In this document: in pieces, positions 8,389 through 15,424 of the stretch | Position numbering within the stretch: the stretch's first letter is position 1 | Layout: each line of letters starts with the position of its first letter | Assembly (NCBI GenBank): GCA_029941095.1 | Contig: JAPYRO010000010.1 | Location: 1 to 16,659 of the forward strand | Source of the DNA: Dehalococcoidia bacterium | GTDB lineage: Bacteria; Chloroflexota; Dehalococcoidia; UBA6926 | Reading direction: 5' to 3' | DNA length: 16,659 nt | Position numbers and translations under genes: made by a program | Notes under the pieces: model-generated | What the model saw: the letters and a program-made list of their open reading frames with translations, nothing else | The model's database searches: none | What the model was told of the DNA's origin: nothing

Positions 8389-9024
8389 TTACAGGGTGTC
8401 AAATTGCCTGTCTCCGGCATCTCCTAATCCTGGGACAATATACCCGTTTTCATCAAGATGAGAGTCAATACTGGCGACGAACATGCTAATATCCGGATGA
8501 TCGTCCTCAAGCCTTTTAACCCCCTCAGGAGCGGCCAATAACCCAATATATCTGATATTATTCACACCCCAAGATTTTAAAATTGAGCAAACCGCTGATA
8601 AAGAACCTCCTGTGGCTAACATTGGGTCTAGGACGATGCATGTGTTTGCTTTTTCCACATTTGGTTTGTTAACGTAATATTCTATTGGCTCAAGGGTGTC
8701 TTCATCTCGTTTCACACCTATGTGCCAGACTTTAGCTGTAGGTATAATTTTAAGGGCACTGTCTACCATGCCAAGGCCAGCCCTAAGTATAGGTACAATA
8801 GATATTGCACCATCTATTTTCATTCCTCTGGTTTTTTGCAAAGGGGTTTCTATATCTAATGACAAGGTTTTTAAGTCGAATGTGGCCTCATATATTAACA
8901 AAGAAGTTAACTCGGCAACTAAATTTCTAAACAGTTCAGGGGATGTATTTATACTTCTCAGAGTCGATAATTTTTCACCAATCAACGGGTGGTTTGATAT
9001 ATGTATATTATTGCTCTTTTCCAA
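8389..9024 (-). CDS. upp: Uracil phosphoribosyltransferase
   Basis: It salvages uracil by converting it with PRPP to UMP. Motifs are SNHPLIGEKLSTLR at the N-terminus, VPILRAGLGMVD, the PRPP loop LDPMLATGGS, and the uracil-binding C-terminus PGLGDAGDRQFDTL. Length is about 211 residues, as expected. I choose TTG 9024 because a strong GGAGGG lies 7 nt before it. The upstream in-frame ATG at 9039 (five codons longer) would place that GGAGGG within its own second and third codons, with no good site ahead of it. The gene is the first of a probable upp-panE(-transporter) group. Confidence 0.95.
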   Translation of the reverse strand: MEKSNNIHISNHPLIGEKLSTLRSINTSPELFRNLVAELTSLLIYEATFDLKTLSLDIETPLQKTRGMKIDGAISIVPILRAGLGMVDSALKIIPTAKVWHIGVKRDEDTLEPIEYYVNKPNVEKANTCIVLDPMLATGGSLSAVCSILKSWGVNNIRYIGLLAAPEGVKRLEDDHPDISMFVASIDSHLDENGYIVPGLGDAGDRQFDTL

Positions 9025-9113
9025 TTGGATTCCCTCCATATAAATCTCGAAAGCTAATTACTGATAGTAAGGTGGAAATTTTATCATTAATTGTCGCCAG
9101 CAATATAAGTTCT

Positions 9114-9911
9114 TTAGCGCATCGCCATTCCTCCACCGTCAATTTTCATAGTAACACCACTAATATGGGAAGCAGCATCGCTGCACAAGAATACAACTGC
9201 AAGACCTATATCATTTGTAGTAGCAAGGCGTTTTGCCGCGAAATCTTCGCTTAAAGTCGAGATAACCTCGTCGGGGTTGTCGGGGTATTGCGCACGAAGA
9301 CCTTCGGTATCTGTCAGTCCTGGTGCCACGGCATTAACTCTAATGGTTGGTGCAAATTCCACAGCTAACGTTTGGGTTAGATGCATAATTGCCGCTTTGT
9401 TTGCTCCATATACTGGTTGAGTTGTTGCTGGGTTAAAAGCTGTAGTTGATGCCAAATTGATGATTGTCCCACCACCTTCTTCTAGCATTATTTTAGCAGC
9501 AGATTGGCATCCTAGGAATGTTGTTCGAAAATTGTTTCGGGTTACTGCTTCATATCCCCGATCACTTATTTCCATAAAGTGACCGTTAAAACTACCTCCA
9601 GCGTTGTTTACCATTATGTCGAGCTTACCTCCAAATTGATCTAAAGTTTGGCTCATCAGATTTTCTACTTCATCTAAATTTCTTAGATCTGCTGTGATAG
9701 GTAATACTTTAGTTCCCATCTCTGCGATCTCTGCAGCAGCTGATTGCATAGCTTTGTCGTCATTTTCCCTATCTCCTAGAGATATTCCAGCGATAACTAT
9801 GTCAGCCCCAGCTCTTGCCAAGGATTTGGCAATTCCTTTACCAATTCCTTGTGCTGCTCCCGTTACTATTGCTACTTTTCCGTCTAAATTAAATTCTGGT
9901 AATGTTGGCAT
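9114..9911 (-). CDS. Short-chain dehydrogenase/reductase, FabG-like
   Basis: This is a classical SDR oxidoreductase using NAD(P)(H); the substrate is not deducible. The cofactor motif is TGAAQGIG (residues 17-24). NNAGG follows, and the catalytic residues are S155, Y168 and K172 (YGANK). The tail has SHISGVTMKIDGGGMA, the usual end of the fold. Length is 265 residues. ATG 9911 has GAGG 6 nt upstream. The gap to upp, on the same strand, is about 90 bp, so co-transcription is possible but unproven. It may be a 3-oxoacyl-ACP-reductase-like enzyme, but SDRs of this type are numerous in environmental genomes and many act on unrelated alcohols. Confidence 0.88.
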   Translation of the reverse strand: MPTLPEFNLDGKVAIVTGAAQGIGKGIAKSLARAGADIVIAGISLGDRENDDKAMQSAAAEIAEMGTKVLPITADLRNLDEVENLMSQTLDQFGGKLDIMVNNAGGSFNGHFMEISDRGYEAVTRNNFRTTFLGCQSAAKIMLEEGGGTIINLASTTAFNPATTQPVYGANKAAIMHLTQTLAVEFAPTIRVNAVAPGLTDTEGLRAQYPDNPDEVISTLSEDFAAKRLATTNDIGLAVVFLCSDAASHISGVTMKIDGGGMAMR

Positions 9912-9974
9912 ATGGCACCTCTAAATATAAGTGGCTAGTTTTAGTAATTATAGAACAAATATTATTGACAAGGT

Positions 9975-10667
9975 TTATAGTTCCTTTGATCTAACGGTCA
10001 TAAAAATTCGGATCGAAACAGTTTGAATCCATATAACACTTGAGAGAACAATTACTTTTTGGAATATCCCTATCCAGTTCCATAACCAATATGAGTAGGG
10101 GAGCATGATTGTTATCGTAAATATTCCTCCTGCAACTAGCATGATAATCACAGTTAATATTGATAATATGGGAAGCCATCTATTTTGTTCGTATCTTCTG
10201 CTTGCTACCGAAAATATCGATATTGCTGTTACCCCGAATATAAAGGACAAGCGTGAAGAAACATCATGGATCATGCCTGATATTGATATACTGCCTGAGC
10301 TATGGGTGACGAAAATCCCCCCTCGATCGATATCATCAGGAATTAACCCGGTCATCAGAGAAAAAAAAGATACAAAGATCAGTAAAATACACACTGAATA
10401 TGCTGACTTTTCTTGATTTTGTGATTGCAAAATGTGATAAAGCGGCCAGCTAATAAAAAAATAACTGGCTCCATATATTGATATAGCTACCCTGGCTATC
10501 CAAGAATAATTTGATTCAAGGGCTAATCTACTGAGTGTAGACCGTAGATGATCATACCCTGGGTTTAAGATGGTTGATATAGTTATCAATATGATGAATA
10601 TCAAGGGTATAAAACCTGCGATAGCAGACGATACTTTAAACCATAAATGAACATTCTCTCTATTCAT
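9975..10667 (-). CDS. DUF998 family integral membrane protein
   Basis: This 230-residue protein has about six hydrophobic membrane segments and the DUF998 signature NPGYDHLRSTLSRLA after the first one. A second conserved region, GLIPDDIDRGG followed by HDVSSRLSF, also fits the family. No enzymatic role is established for the family. GGAG lies 10 nt before ATG 10667. It ends 63 bp before the SDR start on the same strand and diverges from the cupin gene across a 119-bp gap that presumably holds promoters for both; I see no clear consensus boxes there. Confidence 0.8.
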   Translation of the reverse strand: MNRENVHLWFKVSSAIAGFIPLIFIILITISTILNPGYDHLRSTLSRLALESNYSWIARVAISIYGASYFFISWPLYHILQSQNQEKSAYSVCILLIFVSFFSLMTGLIPDDIDRGGIFVTHSSGSISISGMIHDVSSRLSFIFGVTAISIFSVASRRYEQNRWLPILSILTVIIMLVAGGIFTITIMLPYSYWLWNWIGIFQKVIVLSSVIWIQTVSIRIFMTVRSKEL

Positions 10668-10786
10668 AAGGTTCTTTCTCCGTAGTTAATCAAGTTGGTT
10701 TAAGTTCAAATGATTATAGTCTTCGAGTAGATAAAAAGTTAATATGGTTAGCGTGAATATTTAATTATTATATGCGAGGAAAGATG

Positions 10787-11233
10787 ATGGTTAAAAATAT
10801 CAGAAGAGTTGTTACCACTAATGATCAGAACGGGGAGTCAAAGGTTTGGATTGATGATGTTGCCTCTACAGCCAAAGTATCAAGGCCTGGTGTAACTGGC
10901 ACAGTAGTTTGGACTACAGATACCATGCCTCCCGATATTGCAGGGTCTGAAGATTTGGGGCTAAGAGATGTGGCTAGGCCTCCGGTTCACCAAGGAACTA
11001 TATTTAGGGTGATTGAATTCGAGCCAGGGAACACTACTGACATGCACATAACTGAAACTATTGATTATGCAATAGTTCTTAAAGGTAAAATCGATATGAA
11101 ATTGGAACAAGGCCCTCCCGTTCATTTGGAGGAAGGAGATATCATTGTGCAGAGAGCAACATTGCACGATTGGGTCAACACTGGTGAAGAGACATGTGTT
11201 ATAGCTTTTATTTTAATTGATGCACATGAATAA
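10787..11233 (+). CDS. Small cupin-domain protein
   Basis: This is a single-domain cupin of 148 residues. After an N-terminal extension rich in polar residues, the beta-barrel begins near FRVIEFEPGNTTDMH and continues through TETIDYAIVLKGKIDMKL to LEEGDIIVQRATLHDWVN and a final hydrophobic strand. The usual metal motif is altered: one His is present in MHITETIDY, but the second position of HxH is Thr. The second cupin motif keeps a His in LHDW. This MHxTETIDY form occurs in a known cupin subgroup of unassigned function. ATG 10787 is used because GAGG (10776-10779) lies 7 nt before it; ATGs at 10784 and 10772 are alternatives. It might act in small-molecule catabolism beside the SDRs, but nothing here proves it. 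Confidence 0.8.
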   Translation: MVKNIRRVVTTNDQNGESKVWIDDVASTAKVSRPGVTGTVVWTTDTMPPDIAGSEDLGLRDVARPPVHQGTIFRVIEFEPGNTTDMHITETIDYAIVLKGKIDMKLEQGPPVHLEEGDIIVQRATLHDWVNTGEETCVIAFILIDAHE

Positions 11234-11275
11234 TTGGTACAGATTTTCTTCATAAACCAATTAATCTATTTTTCT
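11231..11275 (+). terminator. Possible terminator at the cupin stop codon
   Basis: TAATTGGT (11231-11238, including the TAA stop) pairs perfectly with ACCAATTA (11256-11263) across a 17-nt loop, followed within a few bases by a T-rich run. The stem is AT-rich and the loop long, so it is tentative. The remaining stretch to 11401 shows nothing recognisable. Confidence 0.35.
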
Positions 11276-11401
11276 TCAGTCTAAATATTATGAATTTCAG
11301 TAATAATTTAAGCGTCTGTACTAATAGAAATTTCGTTACACTTTTTTTTATGCTTATAAGAAGCAAATGCAAATCCCTTTCTAATTAGATAGTGGTTTAA
11401 A

Positions 11402-11836
11402 CTATATCGGTTTAAATTTTACTAGGGTCCATTCATCGCTAATATCTTCAAATACAGCTTCTACTCTCATGTCGATTTCAACATCATTGGGATCTATATC
11501 TATGACATTGGATATCATTCTTGCTCCCTCGTCCAACTGGATTACCGCGTAAGTATACGGCGTATCTTCAGCAAATAGAGGGTCGTTAGGTTGGTATACT
11601 ACAGTGTATGCATATACTCTTCCTTTACCTGTGACCTTTGCCCATTCCAGATCGGAGGACAGGCATACAGGGCATAGTTCTCTGGGATAAAAGAAAAAAC
11701 CATCATGATTTTTACATCTAGGTATAACTAGCTCGTGTTTTCTTGTTGCATCCCAGAATGGTTTAGTGAAATCTCCACTAGTAGCACCAAAAGGTCCCCC
11801 TGGTATTGGGAATGGTTTTTTATAGGTGTCTTTCAT
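11402..11836 (-). CDS. DUF35 zinc-ribbon/OB-fold protein, partner of the adjacent thiolase-like enzyme
   Basis: DUF35 proteins have an N-terminal rubredoxin-like zinc ribbon and a C-terminal OB fold. They act as partners of thiolase-fold enzymes, for example in archaeal acetoacetyl-CoA thiolase/HMG-CoA synthase complexes and the steroid retro-aldolase Ltp2-ChsH2. Here the ribbon is C41-x2-H44 and C55-x2-C58, so one of the four usual Cys ligands is His. The OB fold spans about residues 66-142, with GKGRVYAYTVVY and a DEGARMISNVI strand. An N-terminal helix (DFTKPFWDATRKHELV) is typical. At 144 residues the length is normal. It follows the thiolase-like gene on the same strand; if that gene is read to its TAA at 11856 the gap is only 19 bp, consistent with a co-translated pair. 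Confidence 0.88.
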   Translation of the reverse strand: MKDTYKKPFPIPGGPFGATSGDFTKPFWDATRKHELVIPRCKNHDGFFFYPRELCPVCLSSDLEWAKVTGKGRVYAYTVVYQPNDPLFAEDTPYTYAVIQLDEGARMISNVIDIDPNDVEIDMRVEAVFEDISDEWTLVKFKPI

Positions 11837-11855
11837 AATCTCTGTCCTATATATA

Positions 11856-13007
11856 TTATAACGTGTTCTCAGAACCGAGAACTAGGGTAGCCATGCTACT
11901 TACCGTGCCTCCTCAACCATTTACCATACACAGATCGTTCTTTGCAACTTGTCTGGGTCCACCATCTCCCATTATTTGCCGTGCTGCTTCGATGACATGT
12001 CTGAAACCTCCGGAATCCATCGCTTGACCACCCGATAGTTGGCCCCCATCAGTATTTATTGGAAACGAACCTTTGTACGTCGTGTCTGTTTCTGCAAAAA
12101 ATGGCCCTATCTCTCCTTTTGGAACAAACCCGGCATCTTCAAGGCAAACTGCCTCTAAAATTGTGTATCAATCATAAAATTCAGCGAATTCTATGTCTTT
12201 TGCTCCGTATCCAGACATATTTAACGCTATTGGCGCTGATCTGGATACGGCAGATAAAGTTAGACGTTCCCTCTGCCATGTGGTTAGTGGATCTGAAGCG
12301 ATACCTGCTCCCAGGATATATACAGGCTTATTTGGGAATGATGTGGCTCTGTCCGCAGACGTGATGATGACTGCGGCACTTCCCGCACAGGGCATTACAG
12401 ATTCTAATAGTCTGATCGGGTAGTTAATGTAGCGAGAGTCTAGAACATCTTTTAACTCTATGGGCTGGCCGCTAAATACGGCATTGGGGTTTTCAAGCGA
12501 ATTGAATCTTTGATTTACAGCAATATTAGCTAGTTGCTCCTGAGTAGTACCGTACTCATGCATATGTCGAGTATACATTAATGCATATCCTGTATTTGCA
12601 GCCACCGCAGGCCCATAAGGATTTTCGAACTCTGTTCGCATTCCGGGCTCAGGAGCGCTTCCCCAAGTGGATCCTGCTTCTCTTGGACCTGCTAGTGTGA
12701 CCAGAACGTTTTTTGCAAGTCCCGAGTACACTGCCATAGCGCCAACTGCAACCGCAGTTGCCCCGCTTGCACCCATCGTGCTAACACCTGTTATAAAATT
12801 TGGTGATAAGCCCATATATTCAGCCACAGAGGTAGGGTAAACGCTTCCCCCTTCAACAACTAAACCATCTATCTCTTCTTTTTGGATACGAGCGTGAGCC
12901 ATTGCGTCACGTGATGCTTCTGCTAGCAAACCGTTCATAGTTCGTCCGGGGTATTGCCTTCGTGTTGGCATTTCTGCATAGCCAACGATAGCTGTTGCAC
13001 CTCTCAT
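11856..13007 (-). CDS. SCP-x-type thiolase-fold enzyme interrupted by two in-frame TGA codons (candidate selenoprotein or pseudogene)
   Basis: This is a thiolase-superfamily protein of the SCP-x/lipid-transfer type. The uninterrupted part is 279 codons (12168-13007) and ends in IEFAEFYD followed by TGA. Past that codon the same frame carries clear family sequence: YTILEAVCLEDAGF, NTDGGQLSGG, GFRHVIEAARQIMG, PRQV and VNG, then a second TGA (11913-11915), then GGTVSSMATLVLG and a TAA at 11856. Reading both TGAs gives 383 codons, a normal length. The first TGA is codon 280, where relatives have Cys in HDCF or YDCY; the second is codon 365, inside the G-x-GG motif. The usual nucleophile Cys is also absent, since the region reads STMGASGATAV, as in retro-aldolase-like relatives. 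GAGG precedes ATG 13007. The frame is intact apart from the TGAs, so recoding is possible; two nonsense mutations or sequencing errors are the alternative. Confidence 0.65.
11865..11882 (-). other. Hairpin downstream of the second in-frame TGA
   Basis: On the minus strand GTTCTC pairs perfectly with GAGAAC around the 6-nt loop GGTTCT. The loop begins 36 nt after the TGA at 11913-11915, at the far end of the spacing known for bacterial SECIS elements, and its first bases are G. No T-tract follows, so it is not a convincing terminator. A competing 5-bp hairpin (GTAGC/GCTAC, 11887-11899) has its loop 18 nt after the TGA but lacks a G at the start of the loop. Confidence 0.3.
12135..12161 (-). 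other. SECIS-like hairpin downstream of the first in-frame TGA
   Basis: Starting 6 nt after the TGA (12168-12170), the minus strand folds into a 12-row stem: 11 pairs, including two G-U wobbles, with one A-G mismatch after five rows. The upper stem is GAGGCA against TGCCTT, with a 3-nt apical loop GUU. The loop starts 18 nt after the TGA. Bacterial SECIS elements are known for an apical loop with G among its first two bases, about 16-37 nt after the UGA, on a stem of four or more pairs, and this fits. The fold is read by eye, and protein coding constrains the same bases. Confidence 0.4.
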
Positions 13008-13084
13008 CGGATCTCACCTCTTCTCCTTAGCATAGTACATCAAATTTGTTAGCGCATAAATAATGCTCATTGAATATAGTACTT

Positions 13085-13582
13085 TTAAGAAAAATGTTTT
13101 GTTATATCATTTGAGTCCGTGCCAATAAAATTAGACTGCCTCCAAGCTTCGTACGTAACTATTGCTACCGCATTAGATAAATTAATACTTCGATTGGATG
13201 GTTGCATTGGTATTTTTATTAACTCATCTTCTTTGAAGAGGCTCACGATTTCTGCTGATAACCCCGTGTCCTCTGATCCAAAAATGATCGAGTCATTGGT
13301 TGTGTATTCTATGGAAGAATACAGGGCGTTTCCTGAGGAGATTGTAGCAAGTAATCTACGATCTGGGAATTTTTGTTTATAGTCACTAAAAGCAGCATAC
13401 TCGCATATTGTGGTTAGATCCGTATAGTCTAGAGCAGCCCTTTTAAGATTTGAACTACCCATGTCAAATCCTAAAGGATGTACTAAATGTAGTTCCGCAC
13501 CCGTATTTGCACAGAGTCTGATGATGTTCCCAGTGTTTTGTGGGATCCTGGGCGAACATAAAACTACGTGGATACCGTTCAT
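13085..13582 (-). CDS. trmL: tRNA (cytidine/uridine-2'-O-)-methyltransferase TrmL (SPOUT family)
   Basis: It methylates the ribose of the wobble nucleotide (position 34) in certain leucine tRNAs using S-adenosylmethionine. It is a single SPOUT/trefoil-knot domain without the extra RNA-binding domains of other SpoU enzymes. Motif 1 is PRIPQNTGNIIRLCANTG (residues 11-28, containing N16 and R22). Motif 2 is FGSEDTGL, and motif 3 is IPMQPSNRSINLSNAVAI. At 165 residues it matches TrmL rather than the longer TrmH or RlmB. The ribosome binding site before ATG 13582 is weak (GAGA). It lies 77 bp upstream of the thiolase-like gene on the same strand and diverges from the SDR at 13726. Confidence 0.9.
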   Translation of the reverse strand: MNGIHVVLCSPRIPQNTGNIIRLCANTGAELHLVHPLGFDMGSSNLKRAALDYTDLTTICEYAAFSDYKQKFPDRRLLATISSGNALYSSIEYTTNDSIIFGSEDTGLSAEIVSLFKEDELIKIPMQPSNRSINLSNAVAIVTYEAWRQSNFIGTDSNDITKHFS

Positions 13583-13646
13583 TGTTATCTCAGATCTATT
13601 TTTCTTCTTCTCACAATTATTATATAACTCTATTGGATCTAGTATA

Positions 13647-13675
13647 TTGCGTATTTATTAAGCTCGTAAGATACT
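13647..13675 (+). promoter_or_regulatory. Candidate sigma-70-type promoter for the SDR at 13726
   Basis: TTGCGT (13647-13652) and GATACT (13670-13675) are separated by exactly 17 bp in the 143-bp divergent gap between trmL and the SDR. Transcription would begin about 40 nt before the start codon. Neither box is a full consensus, so this is a plausible site only. Confidence 0.35.
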
Positions 13676-13725
13676 GCAGTGGACGTAATATCATTAATCT
13701 ATGCAATTCGATTTGGAGGAGTGAC

Positions 13726-14499
13726 ATGGATTTAAACTTAGAGGCCCAAGTTGCTATCGTGACCGGAGGTGGACGCGGTATAGGTAGGGAAATATCTTTA
13801 GAACTAGCGAAACACGGAGTAAAGGTGGTCGTAACATCTCGTACTCAAGAACAAGTACAATCTGTAGTTGAACAGATAAACGATTTAGGAGGACAAGCTC
13901 TTGGAGCATCATTAGACATCTCTAATGAACAAGATGTAAAGCAATTAGTTAAATTAACGGAAGATGCTTTTGGAACTCCTGAAATTTTAGTCAACAACGC
14001 GGGGATACGAGGGCCTGTTGGCTTTATCCAAAATGTTGAACTTAAAGAATTTTCGGATGTTATTAATATCAATCTGTTGGGGACTTTTCTGTGTGTTAAG
14101 TATATTTTGCCTGGCATGATAGATCTAAAAAAAGGAAGAGTTATAAATTTTTCTGGAGGCGGAGCTTGGACAGGTATTCGAGGTGGTGGCGCCTACGGAG
14201 CATCAAAATCAGCGGTAGAAGGCTTTACTAGAACTGTAGCATTAGAGGGAGCTAGGTTCGGAATTACGGCTAACGCAATTCAGCCAGGAAGAGTTGCAAC
14301 CGCCAGTTTTCCTATTTTGGATAAAGAGAAAAATGCTGGAAGTTACGAAGTGGGGCCCGAGAATGCCGCTCGATGCATAGCATGGCTTTGTAGCAGCGAA
14401 GCTTCTGATATTACTGGCTTAACTATTAATGCGGTGGAATGGAACAGGCTAGTAGAAAAAGGTGAATCTCCTCAACTCGCTTTAAAGACTTCGTCATAG
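13726..14499 (+). CDS. Short-chain dehydrogenase/reductase
   Basis: This is a second classical SDR, of 257 residues, not closely similar to the one at 9114-9911. The cofactor loop is TGGGRGIG (residues 13-20), followed by VTSRTQ, a position that often suits NADP, and NNAGIRGP. Catalytic residues are S143 in NFSGGGAWTG, Y157 and K161 in YGASK. The Gly-rich GGGAWTGIRGGG between Ser and Tyr is unusual in composition. The tail (SSEASDITGLTINAVEW) replaces the common GxxxxVDGG ending. ATG 13726 follows a strong GGAGGA (13715-13720); an upstream in-frame start at 13540 would add 62 unconserved residues overlapping the trmL gene. Substrate unknown. Confidence 0.88.
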   Translation: MDLNLEAQVAIVTGGGRGIGREISLELAKHGVKVVVTSRTQEQVQSVVEQINDLGGQALGASLDISNEQDVKQLVKLTEDAFGTPEILVNNAGIRGPVGFIQNVELKEFSDVININLLGTFLCVKYILPGMIDLKKGRVINFSGGGAWTGIRGGGAYGASKSAVEGFTRTVALEGARFGITANAIQPGRVATASFPILDKEKNAGSYEVGPENAARCIAWLCSSEASDITGLTINAVEWNRLVEKGESPQLALKTSS

Positions 14500-14538
14500 T
14501 TGGATGGAAATATTATCAGAATAATATGATTTGGTTAG

Positions 14539-14565
14539 ATTAGTTGATAGCTGTCATTAACTAAT
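14539..14565 (+). terminator. Possible stem-loop after the SDR gene
   Basis: ATTAGTT (14539-14545) pairs perfectly with AACTAAT (14559-14565), and the loop contains a further short pairing (GAT/GTC with one wobble). An all-AT palindrome (ATATTAT-CAGA-ATAATAT, 14510-14527) lies just upstream. Neither is followed by a clean T-tract, so terminator function is uncertain. Confidence 0.22.
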
Positions 14566-14606
14566 TCATAATTTAATTAATTACTACCTAATCGGAAGGT
14601 TTTATT

Positions 14607-15413
14607 ATGATTAGCCTGAAGCGTAATTCAAAAGGGCAATTTGTAGATGCGAAAGGATTAAGAACCCGCAAATCTTCTATCTATTCGCCGAAACAAAAAG
14701 ACCCTTTTAAAATTAGTAGGACCAAGTTCAGTGATTTTTTGACATGCCAAAAATGTTTCTACTCTGATCGAGTATTAGGAATAGTTTTCCCTGATCTACC
14801 TGGATGGTCACTTAATGAAACCACAGATGTTTTGTTAAAAAAGGAATTTGATGAGTGTCGAGAATTGAAAGAGCCACATAGAATATTTCTTCAAAATAAC
14901 TTAGAACATATTATTCCATTTCAGCATCCTGATATTGATAAATGGCGTGACTCAATGCATCATGGAATTTCAACGCAGATATTTGATACTAGCATCGAAC
15001 TTTTTGGAGGAATTGATGAGGTTTGTATTGACTTGGACAGTGATCAATTAGTTATTGTTGATTATAAATCTCAGGCGACTAATTACAGTGTTGAAAAAAA
15101 CAGATACCTAGCAGGTACATACCATCAAAATTATAAGATACAAATGGATATATATGCTTATATTTTTGAAAAAATGGGGTTTGAAATTTCTAATACTAGC
15201 TACTTTTATGTGTGCAACGCCAATAGGTCGGCATTAGATTTTAATGGAATTATGCAGTTTACCGAAACTCTAGTCCCTTACCAGGTTGATGTATCTTGGA
15301 TCGAACCCAAACTTAGAGAGATGTTAGAAGTATTAGATTCTACACAGATTCCGGAGTCAAACCCTTCTTGTATGAATTGTGCTTATGTTACACAGAGCAA
15401 TAGATTTAGTTAA
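14607..15413 (+). CDS. PD-(D/E)XK nuclease superfamily protein, Cas4/RecB-like, with paired cysteines
   Basis: This 268-residue protein has the nuclease core GGIDEV (D137), then VIVDYKSQ (D152, K154), then the RecB-type motif QMDIYAY (Q179, Y183). Four further cysteines sit in two pairs, C47/C50 in FLTCQKCFYSDR and C255/C258 in CMNCAYV, flanking the nuclease core. In Cas4, AddB and related proteins, cysteines in such positions hold an iron-sulphur cluster; here this is inference. The first 30 residues are basic and rich in Ser and Lys, perhaps a flexible nucleic-acid-binding tail. GGAAGG lies about 7 nt before ATG 14607. No cas gene, helicase or CRISPR array is nearby, so a role in repair, recombination or RNA/DNA end processing is more likely than CRISPR adaptation. 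The exact function is unknown. Confidence 0.75.
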   Translation: MISLKRNSKGQFVDAKGLRTRKSSIYSPKQKDPFKISRTKFSDFLTCQKCFYSDRVLGIVFPDLPGWSLNETTDVLLKKEFDECRELKEPHRIFLQNNLEHIIPFQHPDIDKWRDSMHHGISTQIFDTSIELFGGIDEVCIDLDSDQLVIVDYKSQATNYSVEKNRYLAGTYHQNYKIQMDIYAYIFEKMGFEISNTSYFYVCNANRSALDFNGIMQFTETLVPYQVDVSWIEPKLREMLEVLDSTQIPESNPSCMNCAYVTQSNRFS

Positions 15414-15424
15414 TTTCAATAACT

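Noticed and set aside
10668..10786. Promoter boxes in the divergent gap between the DUF998 and cupin genes
   Set aside because: TTGGTT and TATAGT are only 14 bp apart and other pairs fit poorly; a promoter must exist but I cannot place it.
11856..12170. General reassignment of TGA to Trp or Gly in this genome
   Set aside because: Other genes encode Trp with TGG and have no internal TGA, and the protease at 883-1617 appears to stop at TGA. A genome-wide code change would leave internal TGAs in many genes.
12059..12423. Plus-strand open frames opposite the thiolase-like gene
   Set aside because: The minus-strand frame shows unbroken thiolase homology through this region apart from the TGA; the plus-strand translations resemble nothing and have no ribosome binding site.
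13540..13725. N-terminal extension of the second SDR from 13540
   Set aside because: It overlaps trmL on the other strand and is unconserved in character, while GGAGGA at 13715 clearly marks ATG 13726.
14607..15413. CRISPR-Cas adaptation locus around the Cas4-like nuclease
   Set aside because: No cas1, cas2 or repeat-spacer array is present in the window; the only repeats nearby are codon repeats in the lipoprotein gene.
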